This document shows positions 33,420 to 42,410 of a stretch of DNA of 64,000 nt, piece after piece. The DNA is from Desulfoferrobacter suflitae (GTDB taxonomy: Bacteria > Desulfobacterota > Syntrophobacteria > Syntrophobacterales > Syntrophobacteraceae), in contig NZ_JAIBKA010000008.1 in assembly GCF_022603395.1 (NCBI RefSeq), forward strand, positions 186,001-250,000, given 5' to 3'. A program made the translations under genes and the position numbers. The notes below the pieces were generated by a model. It was given only the letters and a program-made list of their open reading frames with translations. It ran no database searches and was not told the DNA's origin. The number at the start of each line of letters is the position of its first letter. The stretch's first letter is position 1.

Positions 33420-34664
33420 TCACTTGATTTTTTTCAGGTTGCCCAAATGTTTCCTGACATAAACGTTGCAACTCCGGGCTGACTTCAAGCCGCCATGATC
33501 CGTTACCAGGAGCTCGAACGACAAAGTGGTCAACACAGGGTTGAACGCAGGCGCTTCAAATGAGGCCCGAGCACTGTTCTGACCGGTCAAAACGACCGGC
33601 GGACCGTTTGTTTGGCGCCATTGGTAGGAGGCAATTCCATCATCCGGGTCGGTCGAACCAGAACCATCCAGTACTGCCGTATTTCCGGCGTAGACCTGCT
33701 GATCGGAGCCGACGTCGGCAACAGGGGCCGCGTTGACCCAGACCACGTTGACCAGGCATGTGTCGCTCGATTCGAGACCGCTCACATCTTTAACGGTGAG
33801 CTTAAACTCCAACGAAGCACCTTCCGGTCCGACGTCCGGAGCAACAAACCCGGCCTCGGGCAAATCGGTATCCCACAGGGTTACGGCAGGCCCCGAAACC
33901 TGTGACCAACGGTATGAATCTATTCCATCGTCTGGATCTTTGGAAGCCATACCATTCAACCGGACTATTTCCAACTCCTGAACATCCTGTTGCGACCCGG
34001 CATCCGCCACGGGCGGCAGATTGGCGGAAACGACGGTGACCGTACAGCCGGCCTGTGACTTGGCCCCCCACTCATCGGTCACCTGCACGCTGAACGTCAA
34101 AGATTCACCGGCGGGTCCGACGTCCGGGGCAATAAACACAACTTCCGCTGCATAATAATCCGACAGGACCACGCTGCTCCCCCCGGTTTGGGTCCACTCA
34201 TAGGAAAGGACTCCCCCGTCGGGATCGCTGGAATTGGCCGCGCTCAGCGTCACTTCACTGCCGCTGCGCAGTGTCTGGTCGGGCCCGGCATCCGCCAGCG
34301 GAGCCTGATTGTTCACCACGCAAGAGACTTCCTGGGAAAAATCGCTCTCATGGCTCGAATAATCGTAGGCCGTTGCCGCAAAATAAAATTTTTCCCCATC
34401 CGGCAGGTTTTCAATGGAGTATGTCGTCACGTTACCCACATCGACACTGAACTGGTATTGCTGGCTCGAGTTGCCATAATAGAGTTTGTAGCCGGCGACA
34501 TTTGCATCGTCGTTTGCATCCCAGGCAAGAGTTACCCGGCCTGCATGGGCATAACCGGTGAGGGTGACACCGAAGGTGAGCAAAGCAAGGGCAAAAACCA
34601 GGAAGAGATTAAGCGATTGTGGCTGAACTTTTACATGATTTTTTACAGAATTATCCCACAGCAT
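33420..34664 (-). CDS. Exported fibronectin type III / PKD-repeat protein under c-di-GMP riboswitch control
   Basis: 414 residues from MLWDNSVKNHVKVQPQ; this ATG, not 34754, follows the helix-forming Shine-Dalgarno GGGGG. Signal peptide: SLNLFLVFALALLTFGVTLTGYAHAG (cut near residue 41). Order: fibronectin-III-like domain (RVTLAWDANDDANVAGYKLYYG...YFAATAYDYSSHESDFS, about 42-120), then three PKD/REJ-like repeats of about 95 residues. Each repeat opens with APLADAGPDQTL, PPVADAGSQQDV or APVADVGSDQQV and carries SSDPDGG/SKDPDDG/STDPDDG and YxWxQ. It is probably secreted or surface-bound, an adhesin or matrix protein. Regulated by the riboswitch and sigma54 element upstream. Confidence 0.85.
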   Translation of the reverse strand: MLWDNSVKNHVKVQPQSLNLFLVFALALLTFGVTLTGYAHAGRVTLAWDANDDANVAGYKLYYGNSSQQYQFSVDVGNVTTYSIENLPDGEKFYFAATAYDYSSHESDFSQEVSCVVNNQAPLADAGPDQTLRSGSEVTLSAANSSDPDGGVLSYEWTQTGGSSVVLSDYYAAEVVFIAPDVGPAGESLTFSVQVTDEWGAKSQAGCTVTVVSANLPPVADAGSQQDVQELEIVRLNGMASKDPDDGIDSYRWSQVSGPAVTLWDTDLPEAGFVAPDVGPEGASLEFKLTVKDVSGLESSDTCLVNVVWVNAAPVADVGSDQQVYAGNTAVLDGSGSTDPDDGIASYQWRQTNGPPVVLTGQNSARASFEAPAFNPVLTTLSFELLVTDHGGLKSARSCNVYVRKHLGNLKKIK

Positions 34665-34666
34665 GA

Positions 34667-34716
34667 CAGCACCCCCGTCATTGTGGCCGTGCCTGATCCA
34701 GCCTGTGGAGGTGCTG
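34667..34716 (-). promoter_or_regulatory. RBS-sequestering helix of the riboswitch expression platform
   Basis: On the minus strand CAGCACCTCC (34716-34707) can pair over 10 bp, with one G-U, to GGGGGTGCTG (34676-34667). The latter is the Shine-Dalgarno region touching the ATG at 34664. The 5' arm starts 5 bases after the aptamer end. This predicts translational control by ligand binding. Confidence 0.6.
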
Positions 34717-34718
34717 CA

Positions 34719-34815
34719 ATCAGCCCGGCAACCCTGCGACCTTATCCCCGGCAAACGGGACTTAGGCCAGTGGCTTTGCGTCCTACCCTTTCGAGTAGTT
34801 TGCCCTTTTCAAGCT
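34719..34815 (-). ncRNA. Cyclic di-GMP-I (GEMM-I) riboswitch aptamer
   Basis: The minus strand carries all GEMM-I landmarks in order: GGGCAAACTACTCGAAAG (left arm with GAAA tetraloop), GTAGGACGCAAAGCCAC (conserved core), GGCCTAAG, a P2/P3 hairpin, and GGTCGCAGGGTTGCCG closing the aptamer. It lies in the 5' leader of the exported PKD protein, about 55 bases before the start codon. c-di-GMP-I riboswitches often control surface, pilus and matrix proteins. Confidence 0.92.
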
Positions 34816-34862
34816 CCTATGGATGGTCAAAGAACGAATCGTCAGACGTCACTTCGGATTAG

Positions 34863-34878
34863 AGCAAATAGTGTACCA
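34863..34878 (-). promoter_or_regulatory. Candidate sigma54 promoter for the riboswitch-controlled gene
   Basis: Minus strand TGGTACACTATTTGCT fits TGGCAC-N5-TTGCW with exact spacing and one mismatch. Transcription would start near 34852, about 40 bases before the aptamer, which is a normal leader position. Confidence 0.6.
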
Positions 34879-34902
34879 ATGATTTCATGGGGTGCTCCGG
34901 GA

Positions 34903-34938
34903 ATTGCGGTAACGCTTCGCGTGAGCGTTTCACGCAAC
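34903..34938. promoter_or_regulatory. Nested inverted repeat upstream of the sigma54 promoter, candidate activator site
   Basis: GCGTGA-GCGTT-TCACGC (34919-34935) is a perfect inverted repeat, and a longer imperfect one (TTGCGGTAACGC with GCGTTTCACGCAA) spans the block. It lies 25-60 bases upstream of the -24 element. The remaining stretch up to 35367 shows no gene. Confidence 0.35.
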
Positions 34939-35367
34939 CCTGTGGAAGTGCAGGTGAGGCCGGATGACGGCGCGTTCATACATTACCATTTGGTAATAAC
35001 GTAATTCAACGAAGCAGCGGCAGTTCAAAGATGGCGGGCGCGGGAGAGGAGTAAGGCAATGCAAGGGACGTTGACCTGCCGGCAGGACCGGGCAGCGTGC
35101 TTCAATGGACGGGGGCTCAGCAGGGAACCTGCCCGCCGGTACCCTGCCGGTGCCGGTCGAGAGGCAGGTTAACCGGTACTGGCATATTAAATGCATCCAT
35201 CTTCTGCCGGGCGGCCTTTACCCGGAAGGAGTGCGGCAACCCGCCTCCGGATTACGCAAGCATCTGCCCACAGGACAACGCCTGTTCCAGGAATACGGTT
35301 CGCAAACGGCAGTACCCTTTGCATCACAGCGAATTCAATGGCGACAACTACCAGGCGCGGGGTGGCG

Positions 35368-35775
35368 ATGAAAACCGTTTCATTATCAGTACCCTTTGTG
35401 GTCCTTTCAACCAAAGTGAACCAGTCGGGCGATGTGGAAAAACATGTCATGACGCCTTTTGGCGATATTGACCTTAGTTTTCGCATGGCGGTGGATGAAC
35501 TGGCAAAACGTACCCATTACGAAATCGAAGTGGAAGGGGACATTGAGCACTGGATGCTTGACGCCGATCTCATAGCCGGCTTCAGAAAAAGTCTGCTGGA
35601 CTTCATTCGCGGGATTAGCGAGGAATGCCTTAACCTGGTCGATTACGAAAGTGAAGAGGTCTTCGTGCAATTCAAGGGAGCCGATTTTAATGTGCGCACA
35701 TCGCTCATCCCCGGTGATCCGACCCTGGAAGACCCCCTGAGCATTTCTTACGGACCGTGTCGAATGTCCTCCTGA
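35368..35775 (+). CDS. Hypothetical protein
   Basis: 135 residues from MKTVSLSVPFVVLSTK (GGGGTGG upstream); an alternative ATG at 35338 adds ten residues (MATTTRRGVA). No signal peptide. It looks like a compact alpha/beta protein: an N-terminal strand, acidic segments EKHVMTPFGDIDLSFRMAVDELAKRTHYEIEVEGD, helix AGFRKSLLDFIRGISEECLNL and a C-terminal strand pair. No family recognised. It ends 15 bases from the convergent NtrC-type gene, with a short TGAGGG/CCCTCA hairpin between. Confidence 0.55.
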   Translation: MKTVSLSVPFVVLSTKVNQSGDVEKHVMTPFGDIDLSFRMAVDELAKRTHYEIEVEGDIEHWMLDADLIAGFRKSLLDFIRGISEECLNLVDYESEEVFVQFKGADFNVRTSLIPGDPTLEDPLSISYGPCRMSS

Positions 35776-35790
35776 GGGTTTCAGCGCCCC

Positions 35791-37155
35791 TCATCTGTGT
35801 TTCAGCCAGCGGGGATGCGTGATGCCCATCTTCTTGATCTTGTAGTTCAGAGCTCTGGGACTGATGCCGAGTCTTTGTGCGGCTTCTTTTTGAATCCAGG
35901 AACATTCCTCCAGTGCCTTCAGAATGGCTTCCCTCTCGTTGGACTCCAAGGATCCGATCGGTGGGGGAGACACGGCGGTTGCCGCCACCCTGCCAAGCTC
36001 GCTCAAAAGCACATTTTCTTTGGTAATAACCGGACTTTCCTCCAGTATCGCCGCCCTCTCTATGGTGTTGGCCAGTTGACGTATGTTACCGGGCCAGGAA
36101 TAATCTTTGAAAATCGAGATAACCTCGGGAGAAAACCCAACGAGCTTCTTGTGCAGTGTCGAACAGGCCTTTTCCAGCAGCCTGTTGGCCAAGGGCTGAA
36201 TACATTCGCGGCGTTCTCGCAGAGACGGAAGATGAATCCGCAGCACGTTGATGCGGTAGTAGAGATCTTCCCGAAAGTTGCCGCCGTGCACTTCTTCTTC
36301 AAGAACTTTGTTGGTTGCCGCAATGATCCTCACATCCGAGTGAATCGTTTGATTTCCGCCCAACCGCTCAAACGATTTCCCTTCCAAAACCCGCAAAAAT
36401 TTCGATTGTAGAGCGAGGCTCATTTCACCTATTTCGTCCAGGAAAACCGTCCCCCCGTTACCCTGCTCCAAGCGACCGATGCGCGTTTTGTTGGCTCCGG
36501 TGAACGCGCCCTTTTCGTGGCCGAAAAGCTCACTTTCCAGTAACGTCTCATGAATGTTAGCACAGTTGATATTGATGAAGGGTTTCTTGCACCGGGTACT
36601 GTTGAAATGGATACTGCCGGAAAGAAAGCTCTTGCCGGTGCCCGTCTCCCCGGTGATTAAAATCGTTGAATCGGTGTTGGCAAATTTCTTTATGGTGCTC
36701 ATCACCCTTTTCATCGCCGGGCTGACGGCTACGATCCCGTTAAAGTCATAGACGACGTCCTGTCTTCTGCGCAAATAATCAATCTCGTTCTTCAGGCCGC
36801 GGGTTTCCAGGGCACGCTCGATCACCAAGCCGATCTTCTCGGCAGCAAACGGCTTGGAAATGAAGTCAAAGGCCCCCTCTTTCACCGCTTTCACTATCAG
36901 CTCGGACTGTTCAACTTCACTGGTGACGATCACCGGAATATGCTCGGCTACGTTTCTTAACCAACTGAGTAATTTGAAACCGTCTTCCTGCTGTAGTTGA
37001 ATACTCAGGAGGATCGCGTCGTACTGGGTCCGCCGCAACAATTGATCGAGGCTCTTGCCGTCGGGCCAGTAGCTGACGGCATGCGGAGGAGACAGTGCCT
37101 GGTGAAGGGATTTTCGCCAGGAAGCATCTTCGTTTATGACCAGAATGTTTCTCAT
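35791..37155 (-). CDS. NtrC-family sigma54 activator with an atypical receiver domain
   Basis: 454 residues from [10 protein letters not shown] (an ATG one codon earlier is equally possible; no Shine-Dalgarno seen). Receiver (1-115): acidic pair E9/D10, T78 and K101 are kept, but the phosphoacceptor position reads [13 protein letters not shown], with Ser51 where Asp is expected. AAA+ domain (about 135-370): [37 protein letters not shown]-terminal Fis-type HTH ([23 protein letters not shown]). It should activate sigma54 promoters independently of a classical phosphorelay or through another signal. It lies between the c-di-GMP-controlled gene and the polysaccharide genes, likely targets by position only. 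Confidence 0.92.
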   Translation of the reverse strand: MRNILVINEDASWRKSLHQALSPPHAVSYWPDGKSLDQLLRRTQYDAILLSIQLQQEDGFKLLSWLRNVAEHIPVIVTSEVEQSELIVKAVKEGAFDFISKPFAAEKIGLVIERALETRGLKNEIDYLRRRQDVVYDFNGIVAVSPAMKRVMSTIKKFANTDSTILITGETGTGKSFLSGSIHFNSTRCKKPFININCANIHETLLESELFGHEKGAFTGANKTRIGRLEQGNGGTVFLDEIGEMSLALQSKFLRVLEGKSFERLGGNQTIHSDVRIIAATNKVLEEEVHGGNFREDLYYRINVLRIHLPSLRERRECIQPLANRLLEKACSTLHKKLVGFSPEVISIFKDYSWPGNIRQLANTIERAAILEESPVITKENVLLSELGRVAATAVSPPPIGSLESNEREAILKALEECSWIQKEAAQRLGISPRALNYKIKKMGITHPRWLKHR

Positions 37156-37396
37156 CATACAGATCTGACTAGTGTTGCAGGCAGAATCCACTCACCTACC
37201 GTGCCCGATGGAAATTCACCGTTCAAGGCGGTCGCCATTTCCCCTTTCCCCATGCACCTTGTCCGCGAAATTTTACCTCTCCCGTGGCGCATTTTATCAT
37301 CTGCCGCAATGCGGGAACAAGTGCCGGCGCGCTGGATAATTTTTATTCTACTCCAAAAAAAGCTTTGATAAAAGTCTAAAATCACAGTAACTTTTC

Positions 37397-38383
37397 TCAG
37401 CATTCGGGGGGTGTGTGGCGGCCGAACCATTCCAGAGTCTTGCGCAGCCCCAAAGGCAAGGAGACTTTCGGGCTCCACCCCGACACCGCCTTGAACTGCT
37501 CGATATCAGCCAGGGAATGACGAATATCGCCGGGGCGCTCGGGCAGAAATGCCGGTGCCTCTGACCCATTGGTCAGCTGCAGCGTGGTTCTGGCCAGAGT
37601 GAGGATGCTGACGGCCTCACCGGTTCCCACATTATAGACGCCGTTTAATGGCGATGCAGGCCGCCTGTTGAGGCCGGCGGCATGCAGGTAGGCGTCCACC
37701 ACATCGGATACGTAAATGAAATCTCTCGTTTGCTGCCCATCCCCCAGGATAGTCAGCGACTGCCCGGCCAGGGCCGCAGCCAGGAAACGGGAAACCACTC
37801 CGCTGTAAGGGCTTGCGGGATCCTGGCGGGGGCCGTAGATGTTGAAACAGCGCAGCGCAATTCCATTGGGGCTTTGCGCAACATCGCGCGAAGCGAGGAA
37901 CTTTGAACGACCGTACGGGCTGGTGTGCCGCGTTGCAGCTGTAGCGTAATCTTCTTTCAGAGGCAAGCGCGGGTCACGGCCGTATTCTGCGGCGGAACCG
38001 GCAAATACGAAGGCGGTGAAGTCGAGCTCCCGCGACTCTTTAACCAAAGCCTGCGTCGCCGTAAGATTGATGCCCATGGTTTCATCTTCATGCTCCACCG
38101 AGTAGGGGACACTGACCACGGCAGCCAGATGGAAACAGTAGCGCAGTTCCGGGTGCCACCGCTTGAGTTTTCTCATGAGGTTGCGCTCGGTGATGGATGC
38201 CTCGTAAAAATAAAAATCCCGGCTGTCAGCAAAAGAGCGCATATTGTCTCGTCGGCCGGAAAAAAAATTGTCTATGCCAACCACTTGAAAATTCATCGCG
38301 AGGAGACATTCCGCCAGATGACTCCCGACAAACCCTGCTGCGCCGGTGATCAGACAGCCGACCTTTGTGCGCATATTTTGCAT
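37397..38383 (-). CDS. NAD-dependent nucleotide-sugar epimerase (UDP-GlcNAc/Glc 4-epimerase type)
   Basis: 328-residue extended short-chain dehydrogenase. Rossmann motif ITGAAGFVGSHLAE near residues 12-25, FVFAGSAAEYG with the catalytic Ser/Thr region near 125, YGRSK (Tyr-x3-Lys) near 151-155, and LRCFNIYGPRQDP near 173. This resembles WbpP/GalE-type C4 epimerases that supply sugar nucleotides for polysaccharides. GGGAG lies 13 bases before the ATG. It is divergent from the UDP-sugar dehydrogenase gene, a common partner. The exact sugar is not determined. Confidence 0.85.
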   Translation of the reverse strand: MQNMRTKVGCLITGAAGFVGSHLAECLLAMNFQVVGIDNFFSGRRDNMRSFADSRDFYFYEASITERNLMRKLKRWHPELRYCFHLAAVVSVPYSVEHEDETMGINLTATQALVKESRELDFTAFVFAGSAAEYGRDPRLPLKEDYATAATRHTSPYGRSKFLASRDVAQSPNGIALRCFNIYGPRQDPASPYSGVVSRFLAAALAGQSLTILGDGQQTRDFIYVSDVVDAYLHAAGLNRRPASPLNGVYNVGTGEAVSILTLARTTLQLTNGSEAPAFLPERPGDIRHSLADIEQFKAVSGWSPKVSLPLGLRKTLEWFGRHTPPEC

Positions 38384-38567
38384 AGCAATCCAACTGCTCC
38401 CTTGACAAAATGAGGTTATTGGTGGCTTTTATGGGAAACATTCCGGGACCGAGGGCCGTGACAGTTCGGTCTTGAGTCAAGCTTGCGTCAATTCAAATGA
38501 TGAATGGACCCAAGCTACAGGGGAATTGCTTTCTCCCCTTGCACGCTGAACCATTATTACGAGGATT

Positions 38568-39890
38568 ATGTATATCATGTCTGAATTGTTTGACAAAATT
38601 CAAAAGAAACAGGCGACGGTCGGCATTATTGGTCTCGGTTACGTCGGGCTGCCGTTATTGATCCGATTCGGCCAGGCCGGATTTCCTCTGATCGGCTTCG
38701 ATATCGACACCCGCAAAATCAATTCTCTATTGCATGGCCAGAGCTACATCAAGCATATCCCCATGGAGCCCGTCAGCAGGTTCTTGAAGCAAAAACAGCT
38801 GGACGTGACCATCAGTTTTGAACGACTGAGGGAAGCGGACTGCATTCTCATCTGCGTTCCCACCCCGCTGACGGAGAAACTGGAGCCCGACCTGCGCTTC
38901 ATTATCAACACCACCGAAACCATTGCAACTCACCTGCGACCAGGGCAGCTGATCATTCTCGAAAGCACAACCTATCCGGGAACCACCGAAGAACTGTTGC
39001 TTGCCAGGTTTCAGCAAACCGGACTGCAAGTCGGCCGAGACTACTTCCTCGCCTTTTCGCCCGAACGGGAAGACCCGGGAAACAAGAACTATCACACCGG
39101 TAACATCCCCAAAGTGGTTGGCGGCATCACCCCCGCCTGCCGGGAACACGCCGGCCAACTTTACCGGCATGCCATATCCCAGGTGGTTCCGGTTTCATCC
39201 ACACGCGTCGCAGAACTGAGCAAACTGCTTGAAAACATTTACCGAAGCGTCAATATCGCACTGGTCAACGAACTCAAGATACTCGCCCAAAGAATGAATA
39301 TCGATATTTGGGAAGTGATCGAAGCCGCTTCGACCAAACCTTTCGGTTTCACCCCCTTTCAACCCGGACCCGGCCTGGGGGGGCACTGCATTCCCATCGA
39401 CCCCTTTTATCTTTCCTGGAAAGCGCGCGAATATGACCTCACCCCGCGTTTCATCCAGCTGGCCGGAGAAGTCAATGTGTCCATGCCGTATTACGTGCTG
39501 GAACGAACCAACGAAGCGCTCAACGCCGAGCGCAAGTGCCTCAACGGCGCCAAAATTCTGGTACTGGGAGTTGCCTACAAAAAGGACATTGACGATGACC
39601 GTGAATCCCCTTCCTATGCGGTCATGCAGTTGCTTCTGGAACGTGGAGCCCAGGTCCAGTACAACGATCCGCACATTCCGAAACTCAAACCGGGCCGTAA
39701 ACACCAGTTCGATATGGAGTCGGCACCATTGACCGAAGAACTGCTGAAAACCATGGATGCGATCCTCATACTGACGGATCACTCGGCTTACGACTATGAA
39801 TGGATCGTGCGTCATGCGCCGCTGGTGATCGATACACGCAATGCCACCCGAAATATCCAGGATGGCCGCGCTAAAATTACCAAGGCATGA
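38568..39890 (+). CDS. UDP-N-acetylhexosamine 6-dehydrogenase (WbpA/WbpO-like)
   Basis: 440 residues; the ATGs at 38568 and 38577 both fit the GAGGA upstream poorly, so the start is uncertain by three codons. It oxidises a UDP-sugar C6 alcohol to the uronic acid with two NAD. Motifs: IIGLGYVGLPLLIRFGQAGF (NAD fold, near residue 18-37), VPTPL, ESTTYPGTTEE, FSPEREDPGN, and GPGLGGHCIPIDPFYLSWKARE (near 267-288) with the catalytic Cys. The C-terminal domain has GVAYKKDIDDDRESPS. The sequence fits the UDP-GlcNAc/GalNAc dehydrogenase branch rather than Ugd. It works with the divergent epimerase in capsule or O-antigen precursor supply. Confidence 0.92.
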   Translation: MYIMSELFDKIQKKQATVGIIGLGYVGLPLLIRFGQAGFPLIGFDIDTRKINSLLHGQSYIKHIPMEPVSRFLKQKQLDVTISFERLREADCILICVPTPLTEKLEPDLRFIINTTETIATHLRPGQLIILESTTYPGTTEELLLARFQQTGLQVGRDYFLAFSPEREDPGNKNYHTGNIPKVVGGITPACREHAGQLYRHAISQVVPVSSTRVAELSKLLENIYRSVNIALVNELKILAQRMNIDIWEVIEAASTKPFGFTPFQPGPGLGGHCIPIDPFYLSWKAREYDLTPRFIQLAGEVNVSMPYYVLERTNEALNAERKCLNGAKILVLGVAYKKDIDDDRESPSYAVMQLLLERGAQVQYNDPHIPKLKPGRKHQFDMESAPLTEELLKTMDAILILTDHSAYDYEWIVRHAPLVIDTRNATRNIQDGRAKITKA

Positions 39891-39900
39891 CCGTCACACG

Positions 39901-41253
39901 TCAGCACCGCTTGATGTCGGCAATGGTGTTTTCCACCAACTTGCGTATTTCTTCAAGGCGCCCGGGTGTTTGCGCCTCATAGCGCAGCACCAGCACCGGT
40001 TGAGTATTGGAAGCGCGCACCAGCCCCCAGCCGTCGGGAAAGACTATACGGGCGCCATCCACGTCAATGACGTCATACCCTTCAGCCTTGAAAAACCGTG
40101 TGGCTCTGGCGACCACATCAAATTTGATCTCGTCAGGGCACGCGACCCTGATTTCGGGAGTTGTTTCAGTAACGGGAATTCCTTCCAACAGCTGGGGAAT
40201 TGTTTTACCGCTGTTGGACAGGATTTCGAGCAGCCGGCAGGAGGCATAAATACCGTCATCGTAACCAAAGTAGCGGTCCTTGAAGAACATGTGCCCGCTC
40301 ATCTCACCCGCCAAAACGGCATCCTCCTCGCGCATTTTTGCCTTGATGAGAGAATGGCCGGTGCGCCACATGATGGCCCTGCCGCCACGTTGTTCTATAT
40401 CGTCATACAGGGTCTTGGAACATTTAACCTCGGAAATGAAGGTCGATCCCGGTCGCCGCGCCAGAATTTCGCGGGCAAAAATGACCATCAGCTTATCCCC
40501 GTAGACCACTTCGCCCAAATGATTGACAACGCCCAGTCGATCCGAATCGCCGTCGTAGGCAATGCCCACATCGAGCTGTTTCTCTTTGACCAGACCAATC
40601 AAGTCCTGAAGATTCTCCAGCACCGTTGGATCCGGTTCATGGTTGGGAAAGGTGCCGTCCATGTCGCAGTAGAGTGGGTGCACTTCGCATCCCAGTTTTT
40701 CCAGGATCGGCACCGCGAGCGGCCCGGCGGTGGCATTGCCGGCATCCACCCCGACCCGCAGCCGGTTCCCGAGCCGAATGTTTTGAACGACAAACTCCAC
40801 ATAGGGCGTGATGACGTCAAATCGGCTCAGACGTCCGTTACCTGACACAAAATGATCACCTTCCATGACGCCGCGCAGTTTTTGGATTTCCGCTCCGGAA
40901 ATCGTATCGAACCCGTTGCACACCTTAAAGCCGTTGTATTCGGGGGGATTGTGGCTGGCAGTGATCATGATCCCCCCCTGTGCCTGCAGCTGACGTATGG
41001 CAAAATAGAACACCGGGGTCGGACACAAACCGACATCAACCACTTCCATGCCCGCAGCCAGGAGGCCGTCTACCAACAATTTCCGGTAGCGTTCTGAGCT
41101 CAGCCGGCAATCTCTGCCCACCACCACCCGTCGCTTCTGCTCGCCAGCCATATAGGTTGCGAAGGCCTTACCGAGAAGAACTACATCACGGTCCTCGATT
41201 TCTTGATCGACTATGCCTCGTATGTCGTACTCGCGGAAAACTTTAGGGTCCAC
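39901..41253 (-). CDS. Phosphomannomutase/phosphoglucomutase (AlgC/ManB type)
   Basis: 450-residue alpha-D-phosphohexomutase interconverting hexose 6- and 1-phosphates. Active-site Ser in GGIMITASHNPPEYNGFK near residues 94-111, Mg loop YDGDSDRLG near 233-241, sugar loop GEMSGHMFFKDRY near 316-328, and C-terminal phosphate site RASNTQPVLVLR near 412-423. Length and N-terminus (VFREYDIRGI) match the AlgC group. It provides mannose-1-P for the nearby guanylyltransferase, and glucose-1-P. It ends 10 bases from the convergent dehydrogenase. The upstream 477 bases (41254-41730) hold no credible gene, only a small ACTGAGC/GCTCAGT hairpin at 41532-41549. Confidence 0.93.
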   Translation of the reverse strand: MDPKVFREYDIRGIVDQEIEDRDVVLLGKAFATYMAGEQKRRVVVGRDCRLSSERYRKLLVDGLLAAGMEVVDVGLCPTPVFYFAIRQLQAQGGIMITASHNPPEYNGFKVCNGFDTISGAEIQKLRGVMEGDHFVSGNGRLSRFDVITPYVEFVVQNIRLGNRLRVGVDAGNATAGPLAVPILEKLGCEVHPLYCDMDGTFPNHEPDPTVLENLQDLIGLVKEKQLDVGIAYDGDSDRLGVVNHLGEVVYGDKLMVIFAREILARRPGSTFISEVKCSKTLYDDIEQRGGRAIMWRTGHSLIKAKMREEDAVLAGEMSGHMFFKDRYFGYDDGIYASCRLLEILSNSGKTIPQLLEGIPVTETTPEIRVACPDEIKFDVVARATRFFKAEGYDVIDVDGARIVFPDGWGLVRASNTQPVLVLRYEAQTPGRLEEIRKLVENTIADIKRC

Positions 41254-41730
41254 TCATTCCTCCTACGTGAATCATCAACGTCGAAATTCAGCAGATTCGC
41301 CCGTAACCCTTTATTATCCGGATAAAATACCGTCAAAACGGGAAACCTCCGGGGGTGGGCCGAGGCCTATTCTCCGGATATCGGCGCTCAGTTCTGCCCT
41401 AGCGCGCGGCGCTCCCTTAATGATACAATGGCTCGACTGGATAGATACGGGCAGTGATGGGGATAAAAGCGCGGACTGTCGAAATGCAGAAACGGGGTTC
41501 CGGAAACTATGGTTCGCTACGCAAGCTCTGCACTGAGCTTCAGCTCAGTCAATGGCTGAAAAAACCCGACCCTGCACGGGCTTGCAAGCTCATGCCGGCA
41601 GGTTGCCTGCAGCACTGTGCGGCCGCCATGTCTGAATGGCGGGCCACCCCCGTGTCACGGCCACCCACCCAAGACATGCATCGTTCATGGCACCGTGTTC
41701 CCGCAGAGATCCCGCCAGGTGGTTGTGGCC

Positions 41731-41940
41731 CTAGTGGTGCCCCCCTTTATCTTCTTGCCTGAGCCGCTTTAGCGTCATCAGAACTGCGGTCAGCACGCCT
41801 AATCCGATGACTGAGAGAGCTCCGTAAAGGGCTGCGAAAAATACGGCATGACTCGGATCGTACCAGGGGATGTCCCACGGCAACATGCTGGCGACGCTGC
41901 GTTTCAGTTCTGCACATAACAACTGGCCTGCCCCAAACAT
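41731..41940 (-). CDS. Small single-pass membrane protein
   Basis: 69 residues with GAGGGAT before the ATG. The N-terminal half is amphipathic (MFGAGQLLCAELKRSVASMLPWDIPWYDPSHAV). It is followed by one hydrophobic helix FFAALYGALSVIGLGVLTAVLMTL and a basic, acidic and His-rich tail KRLRQEDKGGHH. No family recognised. The stop-anticipatory basic residues and good ribosome binding site support a real gene. No operon partner is evident. Confidence 0.55.
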   Translation of the reverse strand: MFGAGQLLCAELKRSVASMLPWDIPWYDPSHAVFFAALYGALSVIGLGVLTAVLMTLKRLRQEDKGGHH

Positions 41941-42141
41941 ATGCTATCCCTCATTACTCACAAGCTTCATAAAAATCAAAAATGCAATCAAACGGGAAAA
42001 GTTGGAAAATGTTTAGCAAAGATTTGCCGGTGGGTCAATGTGAAATTGGGATGTCTCCGGCGCGGCCGCCACGCTGGATTGCGAGGGCCGGGCAGAAAGG
42101 CGGGAGGTGAGAAGAGCGACTACTGGAGTACAAAAAAAACA

Positions 42142-42169
42142 AGGGCTGAAAAAATCCTCTTTCAGCCCT
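42142..42169 (-). terminator. Intrinsic terminator of the 53-residue gene
   Basis: AGGGCTGAAA (42142-42151) pairs with TTTCAGCCCT (42160-42169). On the minus strand the hairpin is followed by a run of eight T (A-run at 42132-42139 on plus). A textbook Rho-independent terminator 47 bases after the stop codon. Confidence 0.88.
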
Positions 42170-42215
42170 CATTCGCACAGAAACGCCAATGGCCAGGGTC
42201 TCCGCTATCCATAAT

Positions 42216-42377
42216 CTACCCCTTGTACATGACAATACGACCCGAAGGGTCGGTCGAGCACTTGCGCAAAAAATCGCTCATGGTACAGTTGAATTGGTCC
42301 CGATTGGCAAACCAGTAGTCAAGAGTTTTCTTACGAGCATCTTGACGGTTACGGCCGCGAATAAGCACAATTTTCAT
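42216..42377 (-). CDS. 53-residue basic protein of unknown function
   Basis: Short gene encoding MKIVLIRGRNRQDARKKTL...FNCTMSDFLRKCSTDPSGRIVMYKG. A very strong Shine-Dalgarno (AGAGGAGGTGAT) lies just before the ATG. It is soluble, basic (Arg/Lys-rich) with two Cys and a beta start (KIVLIRGR). No family recognised. It has its own promoter, a leader with an internal terminator upstream and an intrinsic terminator downstream, so it is an independent, regulated transcription unit. Confidence 0.75.
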   Translation of the reverse strand: MKIVLIRGRNRQDARKKTLDYWFANRDQFNCTMSDFLRKCSTDPSGRIVMYKG

Positions 42378-42410
42378 GGGTATCACCTCCTCTGATAAGA
42401 CTTTTTGGGT

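Noticed and set aside
41454-41762. 102-codon plus-strand frame upstream of the small membrane protein
   Set aside because: Low-complexity composition, no ribosome binding site and antisense to part of the minus-strand small gene.
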